A stretch of 31,551 nt of DNA from Gammaproteobacteria bacterium (lineage in GTDB: Bacteria > Pseudomonadota > Gammaproteobacteria > Steroidobacterales > Steroidobacteraceae): NCBI GenBank assembly GCA_028293725.1, contig JAQGOE010000150.1, positions 1-31,551 on the forward strand, written 5' to 3'. Below, one piece after another: positions 1 to 8,897 of the stretch. How positions within the stretch are numbered: position 1 is the stretch's first letter; each line of letters starts with the position of its first letter. The notes beneath the pieces are model-generated. The model ran no database searches, was not told the DNA's origin, and saw nothing but the letters and a program-made list of their open reading frames with translations. Both the position numbers and the translations under genes were made by a program.

Positions 1-3000
1 GCGCAGGTCAATGTCACGACCTGGCACAACGATCTGGCCCGTACCGGCGCGAATACGCAGGAAACGACCCTGACGACCGCCAATGTCAACGTCAATAACT
101 TTGGCAAGCTGTTTTCAGCATCGGTCGACGGCCAGGTGTATGCGCAGCCGCTGTACTTGAGCGGCGTGTCTATTGGCGGGGGCACGCATAACGTGCTCTA
201 TATCGCGACGGAGCACGACAGCGTGTACGCGATCGACGCCGATTCCGGCACGCTCTACGCGCACGTAAGTCTGATACCCCCGGGGGGCACCACGGTCAAT
301 AGCTCCTCGGACCTGAACTGTGGTGATATCAACCCGGAAGTCGGCATCACCGGAACTCCGGTCATCGATCCCGCGAGCCATATCCTCTATGTAGTTTCGA
401 AGGCGAAGGTCAGCGGCAACGTCGTACAACAACTCCACGCCCTGAGTGCTGCCACGCTTGCCGAGGAGCTCAACGGCCCCGTGGAAATTCTGGCAGAGGT
501 GGCCGGTACCGCGAAGGACGGTGATGGCACGACAGTAACCTTCAACCCGGTCCTGGAAAACCAGCGCCCGGGGCTGGCTCTCGAGAACGGGCACGTGTTG
601 ATCTCCTGGGGCGCTCATTGCGACAATCCGCCATACCACGGCTGGCTGATATCCTACAGCGCCAGCACTCTCTCTCAGGAAGCTGTCTGGAACACGACGC
701 CGGATGGCGAACCGAACGGAAGTACCCAGTCTCCACAAGGTGGCATCTGGATGGCAGGGGCAGCTCCCGCCGTCGATGCCAACGGCGATATCTATGTAAC
801 CAGCGGCAATGGCTACTGGAACGGCGGCAGGGACTTGAGCGACAGTGTGATCAAGCTCGGTCCCCCCGCTAACAACACATTTCCACTGCTGGATTACTTC
901 ACGCCCTTCGACCAGGGAGGTCCCGGAGATTCGGATGTGGGTTCGGCAGGACCGATCCTCTTCCCAACCCCATCCTCGGGTGCGCAGCTGCTCGTTCAGC
1001 AGGGCAAACAGGGCACGATCTACCTGGTGAACCGCAATAATCTCGGCAAGGATTGCGCCAGTCTGAGCTCGCCCTGCAGCAACACGGATACGCAGATTAC
1101 GGAAGAGCTGCGGAGTGCGACGCCGGGTGTATTGAGCTCCCCGCTGTATTGGAACGGCCACGTGTATTGGCCTTCCTATAGCAACCTGTTTTCGTGGTCC
1201 GTCGACCCGGCCAGCGGCTTGATTTCCGGCTCGCCGACCTCCCAGAGCACGCAAACGTTCGCCCGAACGGCCGGCGCGTCACTTTCCGCTAATGGCACGA
1301 CTAACGGCATTGTGTGGATCATGCAGAACACCGGCGAGCTCTTTGCGTTCGACGCAACCAATTTGTCCAACGTCCTGTGGACGAGCGGCCAGGCGCCGAA
1401 CGGTCGCGATCGGGCGGATTCGTCCGTGAAGTTCGAGCCCCCGACCATTGTCAACGGTAAGGTTTACTACGGGACCGCAGATCAGGTGGTGGCCTATGGC
1501 CTGTTGGGTGGCACGGCCCCCTCTACGGCCACACCCACCTTTCTTCCGGGAGCGGGAACCTATACCGGACCCCAGTCCGTGACGATTTCAGAAGCTACGC
1601 CTTCAGCTACGGTCTACTACACGACCAACGGTACGACGCCGACGACGGCGTCAACGACGTATACGGGACCGATTGCCGTGAATAGCAGCGAGACGCTCAA
1701 GGCCATCGCTGTCGCCGGCGGATTGACCAACAGCGCGGTGGGATCCGCCACGTACACCATCCAACAGTCGGGCGGCACGACAGCGACGCCGACCTTCGCT
1801 CCAGCGGCTGGCACGTACACGGGAACGCAGTCGGTGACGATTTCGGACTCGACCAGCGGCGCGACGATTTATTACACCACTAACGGTACGACGCCCACGA
1901 CGGCGTCTACGCCGTACACGGGACCGATCAGTGTCGGCGCGAGTGAGACCCTCGAAGCGATCGCTGTGGCGAGCGGCCAAACGGCGAGCGCCGTGGCGAC
2001 CGCTGCCTATACGATCAACACGACGGGCGGGGGCTCGGGTACGCCAGTAGTGAATGATCCCAATGGCTTCGCCAGTGCCACTGGCTTCACTTTGGACGGC
2101 GGCGCGACCGTCACTGGCGGCGCGTTGCAGGTGACCGATGGCGGCAACTTCGAGGCCCGTGCGATCTGGTACGCAACCCCGCTGAATATTCAGCAATTCA
2201 CGACCGATTTCACGTTCCAGATCACACCGGCGGCGGCGAACTCTTCTGACGGAATGACTTTCACGATCCAGAACCAGGGTCTGACTGCTCATGGCGGCAT
2301 CGGCGGGGCACTCGGCTATCAAGGCGTCACGCCGAGCGTCGCGGTGAAATTCGACACGTTCAACAACTCGGGCGAGGGGGTCAACTCGACTGGCTTCTAT
2401 AGCAACGGAGCGGCACCAACTGTTCCGGCGCTGGACCTGACTCCCTCGGGCGTCAATCTTCACAGCGGTGACGTCATGCATGCCCACCTGGCGTACGATG
2501 GGACGACGCTGACACTCACCCTGACCGACACAGTGACCAACGCCACTTTCACGGCGTCCCAGGCCATGAACATTCCTGCGATTGTGGGTGCCAACACCGC
2601 CTTCGTTGGCTTCACCGGCGGCACTGGCGGCACGGTCTCTACTCAGAATGTTCTGAGCTGGACCTACACGTCCAACGGGTCGACCGCTCAGTCGCCCACT
2701 CCCACCGCAACGCCGACCTTTACGCCGTCATCGGGAACCTACACCGGGGCGCAATCGGCGATGATCCAGGATGCGACTTCAGGTGCGACGATCTACTACA
2801 CCACTGACGGCACGACGCCCACCACTGCTTCGGCGATCTATACGGGGCCCTTCATCGTAAGTACCACCGGGACGTTGAAGGCGATGGCGGTGGCGAGCGG
2901 ACACACGGCCAGCGCGGCGGCTACGGCGAATTACACGATCAGCTCGACGAGCGGCGGAAGCGGCGGCGGTAGTGGCGGGACGAATCCGCCAGCGGTGAAC

Positions 3001-3621
3001 TACCCCACTGGCTTTACCAGTGCGAACCTGGCCCTGGTCGGCGGCCCGCTGCTCGCAGCGGGTGCGTTGGAGTTGACCGATGGAGGCAACAACGAGGCTC
3101 ATGCAATCTGGTACTCGACCCCGGTGAATGTTCAGAAATTCACGACCGACTTCACGTTCCAGATCACGCCGGCCACCGCGAAGGCCTCTGATGGGATGAC
3201 CTTCACGATCCAGAATACGGGTCTGACTGCTCACGGCGGCATCGGCGGGGCGCTCGGCTATCAGGGTATCAAGCAGAGCGTTGCGGTGAAGTTCGACACG
3301 TTCAGTAACGCGGGGGAGGGCGTCAACTCCACCGGCTTTTATACCAACGGAACGGCACCAACCGTTCCTGCGCTCGACCTGACGTCCTCGGGCGTAAATC
3401 TGCACAGCGGTCATGTCATGCATGCGCATCTGACCTACGATGGCACGACGCTGACGTTGACCCTGACAGACACAGTGACTAACGCCACCTTCACGGCGTC
3501 CCAGGCCATCAACATCCCGGGCACCGTGGGCGCCAACACCGCCTTGGTCGGCTTCACTGCCGGCACCGGCGGCACGGTCTCCATCCAAGATGTTCTTAGC
3601 TGGACCTACCAGGTCAATTGA
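1..3621 (+). CDS. Secreted PQQ-type beta-propeller protein with three chitobiase-like Ig modules and two L-type lectin domains (5' partial)
   Basis: The frame is open to the left edge, so the true start and any signal peptide lie outside the window; 1206 residues are visible. Residues about 1-500 look like a PQQ-binding-like beta-propeller: an N-terminal WHNDLARTG-type segment, then blades such as VLYIATEHDSVYAIDADSG and IVWIMQNTGELFAFDA. Three modules of the chitobiase/beta-hexosaminidase C-terminal Ig-like type (CHB_HEX_C_1; ATPTF, GTYTG, YYTTNGTTPT, TLKAIAVA) cover roughly nt 1528-1764, 1780-2019 and 2704-2943. Two L-type (legume) lectin-like beta-sandwiches (DGMTFTIQN, GGALGYQG, VAVKFDTF) cover about 2053-2676 and 2998-3618. 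Short Gly/Ser linkers separate the modules. The architecture suggests an extracellular carbohydrate-binding protein. Whether the propeller binds PQQ or is catalytic cannot be told. A GC hairpin follows the stop. Module assignment is confident; overall function is not. Confidence 0.85.
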   Translation, partial: AQVNVTTWHNDLARTGANTQETTLTTANVNVNNFGKLFSASVDGQVYAQPLYLSGVSIGGGTHNVLYIATEHDSVYAIDADSGTLYAHVSLIPPGGTTVNSSSDLNCGDINPEVGITGTPVIDPASHILYVVSKAKVSGNVVQQLHALSAATLAEELNGPVEILAEVAGTAKDGDGTTVTFNPVLENQRPGLALENGHVLISWGAHCDNPPYHGWLISYSASTLSQEAVWNTTPDGEPNGSTQSPQGGIWMAGAAPAVDANGDIYVTSGNGYWNGGRDLSDSVIKLGPPANNTFPLLDYFTPFDQGGPGDSDVGSAGPILFPTPSSGAQLLVQQGKQGTIYLVNRNNLGKDCASLSSPCSNTDTQITEELRSATPGVLSSPLYWNGHVYWPSYSNLFSWSVDPASGLISGSPTSQSTQTFARTAGASLSANGTTNGIVWIMQNTGELFAFDATNLSNVLWTSGQAPNGRDRADSSVKFEPPTIVNGKVYYGTADQVVAYGLLGGTAPSTATPTFLPGAGTYTGPQSVTISEATPSATVYYTTNGTTPTTASTTYTGPIAVNSSETLKAIAVAGGLTNSAVGSATYTIQQSGGTTATPTFAPAAGTYTGTQSVTISDSTSGATIYYTTNGTTPTTASTPYTGPISVGASETLEAIAVASGQTASAVATAAYTINTTGGGSGTPVVNDPNGFASATGFTLDGGATVTGGALQVTDGGNFEARAIWYATPLNIQQFTTDFTFQITPAAANSSDGMTFTIQNQGLTAHGGIGGALGYQGVTPSVAVKFDTFNNSGEGVNSTGFYSNGAAPTVPALDLTPSGVNLHSGDVMHAHLAYDGTTLTLTLTDTVTNATFTASQAMNIPAIVGANTAFVGFTGGTGGTVSTQNVLSWTYTSNGSTAQSPTPTATPTFTPSSGTYTGAQSAMIQDATSGATIYYTTDGTTPTTASAIYTGPFIVSTTGTLKAMAVASGHTASAAATANYTISSTSGGSGGGSGGTNPPAVNYPTGFTSANLALVGGPLLAAGALELTDGGNNEAHAIWYSTPVNVQKFTTDFTFQITPATAKASDGMTFTIQNTGLTAHGGIGGALGYQGIKQSVAVKFDTFSNAGEGVNSTGFYTNGTAPTVPALDLTSSGVNLHSGHVMHAHLTYDGTTLTLTLTDTVTNATFTASQAINIPGTVGANTALVGFTAGTGGTVSIQDVLSWTYQVN
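1780..2676 (+). repeat. Module pair copy 1 (Ig-like module plus L-type lectin) of an internal duplication
   Basis: This stretch encodes one chitobiase-type Ig-like module followed by one lectin domain. The same pair recurs at 2704-3618 with the same module order and long stretches of identical protein sequence (DGMTFTIQN, HGGIGGALGYQG, NSTGFY, TLTLTLTDTVTNATFTASQA). The nucleotide sequence is also visibly similar, which points to a fairly recent duplication inside the gene. Confidence 0.8.
2704..3618 (+). repeat. Module pair copy 2 (Ig-like module plus L-type lectin) of an internal duplication
   Basis: This is the second copy of the Ig-like/lectin pair at 1780-2676. The lectin is one codon shorter near its N-terminus, and the Gly/Ser linker before it is longer (GGSGGGSGG). 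The protein ends with this domain. Differences are concentrated in the first 25 lectin residues, while the sugar-binding-like core is nearly unchanged. Confidence 0.8.
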
Positions 3622-3629
3622 TCTGACTG

Positions 3630-3655
3630 CGGCGCCGCGGCTCACCGCGGCGCCG
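3630..3655 (+). terminator. Perfect GC-rich hairpin after the propeller-lectin gene
   Basis: An 11-bp perfect inverted repeat (CGGCGCCGCGG / CCGCGGCGCCG) flanks a 4-nt loop (ctca), starting 9 nt after the propeller gene stop codon. No clean T-tract follows (tggcctggagcttgttctc), so it is either an atypical intrinsic terminator or an mRNA 3'-end stabiliser. It sits upstream of the preferred start of the next gene (3689) and argues against the longer start at 3590. Confidence 0.55.
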
Positions 3656-3688
3656 TGGCCTGGAGCTTGTTCTCATGGCGAATTGAGC

Positions 3689-5392
3689 ATGCTGCGCCGT
3701 CTGGCAAGGTCGGTGCTCGCAATCGTCGTGCTGGCGTTTTCCTCGGCAGGCGCTGGCGCACCCACGTTCACCAAAGACGTTGCCCCGATTTTGTTGGAGC
3801 ATTGCGCGACCTGCCACGATTCACTGCTGTCATACGGCGCAGCCCAGTCTGCGGCGCAAGCCATCAAGGAACAGGTCCGGACGCGAGCGATGCCGCCGTG
3901 GCCGGCAGATCCCGCGCGTAGCGTGAAGTTCCGCAATGATGCCCGACTCAGCGAGCAGGACATCGCTACCCTCGTTACCTGGATCGACGCGGGAACTCCG
4001 AAGGGGGATGACAGCGATCTGCGAGCTGCGCCCGATCTGGCGGGGCAGTGGCTGAATCCTGAAGGTCGAGCGCCGGATGCGGTCATCTCCCTGCCGGTCA
4101 TTCATGTTGAGCCCACGGGCGAGGTTCCCTACATCCAGCAACTCATCAAGGTGCCCGTCGCCGAGGACAAGTGGATCGTCGCGATGCAATTGCGTCCCGG
4201 CAATCGCAATCTCCTCCATCACATGGGAATCACCGAGGTCGCGTTGCCGGAAGGTATGGGACCGGCGCAAATCAATGAATTCGCCGCGATCGCGCGCAAG
4301 TACGGAATTCCCGACGGGTCGGCCGCGAATACCCTGCCCGCCGTCGTGGATCCAACCAACGCCGACGCCTACGACATGCTCGGGGTGTACACCCCTGGAT
4401 CGACCTTCGAGGCGTTTACGGACGACAGCGGCAAGTTGCTGAAGGGCGGGAGAAATTACTACATAAACTTCAACATACATTACACCACGACCGGCAAACC
4501 GGAGTCAGATCGGTCGCAGCTCGGTTTGTGGTTTCGCTCGGCACCACCGCGGCATCAGTTGATTCGCGCGCCTGTCGCTGTCGACACGATCATCGCCGAC
4601 GGCAAGGAATTGCTCGCCGATGCTCCCGGGACCAAGGCGGAGGGCACCAGGGTCGCGATTCCACCCATTCCCGCGTACGCGCAGAACTATGAGCTGATCG
4701 GGATTTCCGCGTATACGCAACCGGTGACGCTCTACCAGTTACAACCGCACGCACACATGCGCGCCAGGGACTTCACTTACGTTGCTGTCTATCCCGATGG
4801 CCGGGAGCGGGTTTTGCTAACGGTGCCGACCTACGACTTTCACTGGCAGCTAGCCTATCAGCTCGATCATCCGCTGACGCTGCCGCGGGGAAGTAAGCTC
4901 ATCGTTACGGCGCACTATGACAACTCGCAAAAGCACTATGACGAGCGGGTCAAAGCCGACGATTCCGCAGGCAACTGTGGGCCCGAGAACGTCGCCTACT
5001 TTCGCCGGCAAAATCAAAGTTGGGATGAGATGTTCAGCCCCCTCGCGCAGTACGCTGTCGCCGCCGCCGTGCCGGCCGCGCGAAGCGGTGACACGCCGCG
5101 CATCGTACGGGTAGTTGGTTGCCTGAATCACGACCGCTCCGGGAAGTGGCTACTGATCAAGGCCGGCGAGCCGATCGTGACAAACACCCAGGAGACCTCG
5201 ATGGCGGAGCTCAAAGCCGCGGCTGCGAACCCCCTCGGCGTCAAGACCCTCGAATTGTTGGGTGTTGATGTATTCAATCCCCGCGACCACGGCGGGCAGA
5301 AGGTGGCCGTCAAAGGCGTGTTGATCCAGGGGGCGAGCAGCAGCCGGGTCAACGTGACATCGCTGCAAACACTGGCTGCCACTTGCGATTAG
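3689..5392 (+). CDS. Periplasmic c-type-haem protein fused to a PHM-like copper monooxygenase domain
   Basis: 567 aa starting at ATG 3689, where a signal peptide begins (MLRRLARSVLAIVVLAFSSAGAGA); an in-frame ATG at 3590 would overlap the previous gene and bury the signal. Residues 25-120 are a cytochrome-c-like domain with CATCH (C39, C42, H43) and a likely axial Met in the AMPPW motif (M68). The rest matches the copper type II ascorbate-dependent monooxygenase fold (peptidylglycine alpha-hydroxylating monooxygenase). Ligand candidates in order are H177-H178 (LLHHM) and H264 (NIHYTTTG) for one copper, and H354/H356 (PHAHM) with possibly M448 (WDEMF) for the other. In eukaryotes this fold hydroxylates peptides or dopamine; bacterial haem-fused members have no settled substrate. 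The haem domain could deliver electrons in place of ascorbate. A SCO copper chaperone follows 4 bp downstream, which fits copper loading of this enzyme. Confidence 0.8.
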   Translation: MLRRLARSVLAIVVLAFSSAGAGAPTFTKDVAPILLEHCATCHDSLLSYGAAQSAAQAIKEQVRTRAMPPWPADPARSVKFRNDARLSEQDIATLVTWIDAGTPKGDDSDLRAAPDLAGQWLNPEGRAPDAVISLPVIHVEPTGEVPYIQQLIKVPVAEDKWIVAMQLRPGNRNLLHHMGITEVALPEGMGPAQINEFAAIARKYGIPDGSAANTLPAVVDPTNADAYDMLGVYTPGSTFEAFTDDSGKLLKGGRNYYINFNIHYTTTGKPESDRSQLGLWFRSAPPRHQLIRAPVAVDTIIADGKELLADAPGTKAEGTRVAIPPIPAYAQNYELIGISAYTQPVTLYQLQPHAHMRARDFTYVAVYPDGRERVLLTVPTYDFHWQLAYQLDHPLTLPRGSKLIVTAHYDNSQKHYDERVKADDSAGNCGPENVAYFRRQNQSWDEMFSPLAQYAVAAAVPAARSGDTPRIVRVVGCLNHDRSGKWLLIKAGEPIVTNTQETSMAELKAAAANPLGVKTLELLGVDVFNPRDHGGQKVAVKGVLIQGASSSRVNVTSLQTLAATCD

Positions 5393-5396
5393 CACC

Positions 5397-6029
5397 ATGA
5401 CTGCCCGCAAACAACGGCGCAACCCGCTACACATCGCCCTGTGCGCTGCGATCCTTGCGGGCGTCTCGTGGGCGGCGGCGGCCTCACCGGCGCCACCCTT
5501 GCAGTCGAGCAGGCTGGCGGTGTGGCCGCAAGGGGCTGGCTCACCCGCGTTCGAACTCGTCGATACAGAGGGCGTACCGCGTACATTGCGCGACTATCGC
5601 GGGCACATCGTGGTGATTTTCTTCGGCTTTCTGCATTGTCCGGATGCGTGCCCGGCTGGGCTGTTCAAGCTTGCACTGGTCATGAAGCAATTGGGGCAGG
5701 TCGCCGCACAGGTGCAGGTGCTGTTCATCACGCTGGATCCGGAGCGTGATACGCCGCCATCGCTGAAGAGCTACGTGTCTGCGTTCGATCCGAGATTTAT
5801 CGGCCTTACGGGTACGTCTGCACAAATCGACCAGGCGGCGGGCGGCTTCAATGTGCAGTACGCGCGCGTCCCGTTAGGCAATGATTACACCATCGACCAC
5901 TCGACTGGGATTTTCGTCTTCGATGGTGGGGGTCGCCTGCGCCTGATCGGCGCGACCCATTCGCCCGTGGCTGATTTCGTCCACGAAATCGCGGCGTTGA
6001 CGGCGGAGCGGCCGGAAGGCAGGCGCTAG
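5397..6029 (+). CDS. SCO1/SenC family copper chaperone
   Basis: 210 aa. A signal peptide or membrane anchor (about residues 8-30) is followed by a thioredoxin-like SCO domain. Copper ligands are visible: C81-x3-C85 in HCPDACP and H168 in DYTIDHSTG. The FITLDPERDTP segment is typical of the family. SCO proteins bind copper in the periplasm and deliver it to cuproenzymes, classically the CuA site of cytochrome c oxidase. Here no oxidase gene is nearby, and the gene starts 4 bp after the PHM-like copper enzyme, so that enzyme is the likely client. This pairing is an inference from context. It converges with the STN receptor gene (21-bp gap). Confidence 0.88.
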   Translation: MTARKQRRNPLHIALCAAILAGVSWAAAASPAPPLQSSRLAVWPQGAGSPAFELVDTEGVPRTLRDYRGHIVVIFFGFLHCPDACPAGLFKLALVMKQLGQVAAQVQVLFITLDPERDTPPSLKSYVSAFDPRFIGLTGTSAQIDQAAGGFNVQYARVPLGNDYTIDHSTGIFVFDGGGRLRLIGATHSPVADFVHEIAALTAERPEGRR

Positions 6030-6050
6030 GGTAGCGTCGGGTGCCGCCAC

Positions 6051-8873
6051 TTAAAACTTCGTCCTCACGCTAATTCCCAGAGTGCGCGGATCACCGTAAA
6101 ACGCATCGACCCCGCTGGAACCGGCCGTGCCGGTGGCGCCGCCGATACCGGCGATGTAGACCTCGTTGGTGACATTGCGCACGAATGCCTGGATCTCCCA
6201 CGCTCGGTACCCGTAGCTGAGGTAGAGATCGAGCAGACTGCGGGTCCTGAGCAGGTAGAAATTGGTGTTCTGGAATATCGAGGCGAACTGTCTACCCGTG
6301 TAGGAGTAGTCGACGCGCGGCGTGAGCGTACTACTGCCACCCAGCGCGAGCGGATAGGACAGCGATATATTTCCCTGAAACGTCGGCGAGTAGGGGTTGG
6401 CTTCGCCATTGAGGCTCACCGTGTAGGGAAGATAGTTATTACAGCCGGCGGTCTGCCCGGTCGCGCACTGTGGCAGATTGGTGTTTATCGCGCCCGACAG
6501 CTCGTAAGCCGCGATCGCCTTGGCGTTGCCCAGCGCCGAGTGGTTGAGGGCGATGCCCGCCGTGGCGATCCAGTTGCCGAGCCGTCCTTGCGCGGACCAT
6601 TCCAGTCCTTCGATCTTGGAATTGCCGAGGTTGATGACGGTGTTGCCGCCACCGGAGGGGTTCAAAACCTGCTGTTGCATGCCACTGTACTCCATGTAGT
6701 AGCCGCCCAGCTGCGTGCGCAGATGGCCGCCGAGAAACTCCCCTTTCCAGCCGAGCTCGTAGTCATTGACGTATTCGGGGCCGAAGTCGCTGAGGGCGTT
6801 GTTGATGCCGCCGTCCTTGAAGCCACGGGCTACGAAGCCGTAGACGAACTGGCCGTCGGCCGGCGTCCAGTTCAGGCTCACTTTCCCGGTGGGAACCGAC
6901 TTGGAATACGTTCCGACGTTGGAGATGACGATACCCGGGCCCGGAATCGTGATGGCTCCCGAAGAAGTCTCACCATCGGCACTCAGACGCGCCCCCACCT
7001 GTATCTGCAAGGACGGCTGAATCTGATAGCTCGCCTGGCCGAAAAAGCCCACGAGATGGACGTGCGTGCCAATGTTGACCGCGGTGTTGGCATCGGCGGC
7101 GTTCGGCTCGACAGGCGCGCCATACGGGTATTGATTCAGAGTGACGGGCGTGGAGCGGTAGAAGTACGACGCACCGGTGAGCCAGGTCAGCTTACCGGCG
7201 TCCGGAGAGATTAGGTCGAACTCCTGGCTATAGTACGGGTCCGGACCTATCGTATGCTCCCAATAGCTGCCGCCCGCACCGACAGGAGCCGCAGACGCGT
7301 CTGCGTCATCGACGCGCTGCTCGAACAACCGCTGATAGCCCGTCAACGAGCGGAACGTGATCTCGCCGGGAAGAATGTAACGCAGCTCGAGGCTGAAGCG
7401 ATCGGCCGTGTCATTCTGCATTTCAGGCGTGTTGTAATCGAGCTGGTAGGTGCCGAGGTTCCGAAAGCCGTTGTAGATGCTCGGGCCGTTGTAGCCGTAC
7501 TGATAAAAGCTCGAGGCCGCCGCGCAAATCGAGCATGGTGGCAACGGCCGTGGCGTGAGACCGCCGGTGCTCAGCTCATTGAGCTCGCCCTTGAACAGAG
7601 CCTGGAAGTTATCGGTCGGCTTGAACAGCAGGCCGACGCGAAAGTTCTTCTCGTCGATGTGACCGGGATCGGTAGTGACCCGTGCGGAGGCATCCCCCAC
7701 GTTCTGCCCGATGTCCTCGAAGAAGCTGCCCCGATTCTCGATGTTGAAGGCCACACGCGCCGCCAGCACGTCGTTGACCGGCAGGTTGATCGCGCCGTCG
7801 ACTTTACGCTCGTTGTAGTTGCCACCGATGACCTCGGCGTAACCATTCACCCCGTTGAAGTTCGGATTGGCGGAGTTGATGATCAGCGCGCCGCCGGTGG
7901 AATTCTGCCCTACGATGGTCCCCTGCGGTCCGCGCAATATCTCGACGTCGGCAATGTCGTAGAAGGGCTCGGTCAGCAGTATCGCCTCGGGCTGGTACAG
8001 GCCGTCACGATAGACCGGCACGCCCGTCGTCACCGTCGGCGACGCGGTCGAATTGCCCATGCCACGGATGTTGATGTTCTGAGTGAAGCCGCTGTTCGTC
8101 ACCGATAGCCCGGGCACCTGCGTTTCGAGGTCGCCGATCACGCCGATGTGTTTGTCCAGCAGATCCGAGCCTGAAATCGCCGTAACCGAGACCGGCGTCG
8201 TCTGAATGTCGGTGGACCGCCTTTCGGCCGTCACCACTACCTCTTGCAGCGCGTCGCCCGAGCTTGCCGCCTGCGCACAGGTCTTCCCGGGCGACAGCGA
8301 AGCGACGCCACATACGGCAAAGAGTCCCAACAGTCGCGACAGCAGATTCTGATGCTTGGTATTGTCAGTCACAGTGCCCACGTTGCGCCCCCCCTGGCCA
8401 TTGTTGTTTCCGACGCTATCCATCCCGCCTTCGGCGGGCCCACTCGTGGGCGGTGGTTGCGTTGGTGGCGGCGAAGTCGGCGCTGGCACAGGGACGGCCT
8501 GGCGTATGATTGCAACGGTGTGATCGTTGACGAATCGGTACGTCAGACCGGTTCCTCGCAGCAGAGCGGTCAGGGCTTCGTCACGGGTATAGAGTCCGCA
8601 CAGCGGTCCAACGGCAATGTTGGTCGATCCGACATCAGCGAGCCGCGCGACCTGTACACCGATCCGGTGTGCCACCTGCATCAATGCATCGCTCAGCGGC
8701 GAGCGCCCGATGCACATCTGCCAGCGCACCTGCTGCACCGGGGCTTCGACCGCCGACGATACCTCGACCGAGGCCGGCCCCAGGCCGGCGATGAAAGCTG
8801 CCACCACGTATCTCCCCGCCACGCGTCGTATGAACTGCGTTGGCTTGGTGTAAACCGGGTGTGCCCGCCCCAT
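6051..8873 (-). CDS. TonB-dependent transducer with N-terminal STN signalling domain
   Basis: 940 aa. ATG at 8873 is preceded by a strong SD (GAGAGGGGG). After an N-terminal signal, residues 55-125 form an STN (secretin/TonB short N-terminal) domain (LSDALMQVAHRIGVQVA, DEALTALLRGTGL), the part that talks to a FecR anti-sigma factor across the periplasm. A Pro-rich linker (127-145) follows, then a second hydrophobic signal-like stretch (about 177-201), a TonB box-like EVVVTAERR (211-219), the plug (VEILRGPQGTIVGQNSTGGALI) and a 22-strand barrel ending in RTKF. It is the third gene of a sigma/FecR/receptor operon, 24 bp after fecR. The ligand is unknown: sequence alone does not separate siderophore from glycan or other carbon sources. 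The linker and second signal-like segment suggest an STN module fused onto an ordinary receptor. Confidence 0.9.
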   Translation of the reverse strand: MGRAHPVYTKPTQFIRRVAGRYVVAAFIAGLGPASVEVSSAVEAPVQQVRWQMCIGRSPLSDALMQVAHRIGVQVARLADVGSTNIAVGPLCGLYTRDEALTALLRGTGLTYRFVNDHTVAIIRQAVPVPAPTSPPPTQPPPTSGPAEGGMDSVGNNNGQGGRNVGTVTDNTKHQNLLSRLLGLFAVCGVASLSPGKTCAQAASSGDALQEVVVTAERRSTDIQTTPVSVTAISGSDLLDKHIGVIGDLETQVPGLSVTNSGFTQNINIRGMGNSTASPTVTTGVPVYRDGLYQPEAILLTEPFYDIADVEILRGPQGTIVGQNSTGGALIINSANPNFNGVNGYAEVIGGNYNERKVDGAINLPVNDVLAARVAFNIENRGSFFEDIGQNVGDASARVTTDPGHIDEKNFRVGLLFKPTDNFQALFKGELNELSTGGLTPRPLPPCSICAAASSFYQYGYNGPSIYNGFRNLGTYQLDYNTPEMQNDTADRFSLELRYILPGEITFRSLTGYQRLFEQRVDDADASAAPVGAGGSYWEHTIGPDPYYSQEFDLISPDAGKLTWLTGASYFYRSTPVTLNQYPYGAPVEPNAADANTAVNIGTHVHLVGFFGQASYQIQPSLQIQVGARLSADGETSSGAITIPGPGIVISNVGTYSKSVPTGKVSLNWTPADGQFVYGFVARGFKDGGINNALSDFGPEYVNDYELGWKGEFLGGHLRTQLGGYYMEYSGMQQQVLNPSGGGNTVINLGNSKIEGLEWSAQGRLGNWIATAGIALNHSALGNAKAIAAYELSGAINTNLPQCATGQTAGCNNYLPYTVSLNGEANPYSPTFQGNISLSYPLALGGSSTLTPRVDYSYTGRQFASIFQNTNFYLLRTRSLLDLYLSYGYRAWEIQAFVRNVTNEVYIAGIGGATGTAGSSGVDAFYGDPRTLGISVRTKF

Positions 8874-8897
8874 GGCCCCCTCTCGCGCGATTTATTG

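Noticed and set aside
115..1254. 379-aa minus-strand open frame opposite the propeller gene
   Set aside because: It is antisense to a clearly coding, domain-bearing frame, with a shuffled basic composition and no recognisable motif; long antisense frames are expected in GC-rich DNA.
3590..3688. Upstream ATG extension of the haem/PHM-like protein
   Set aside because: It overlaps the propeller gene and the GC hairpin and would bury the signal peptide that starts at 3689.
6540..8108. Two + strand frames opposite the STN receptor (6540-7214, 7254-8108)
   Set aside because: Antisense shadows of an unmistakable TonB receptor; no domain, no SD.
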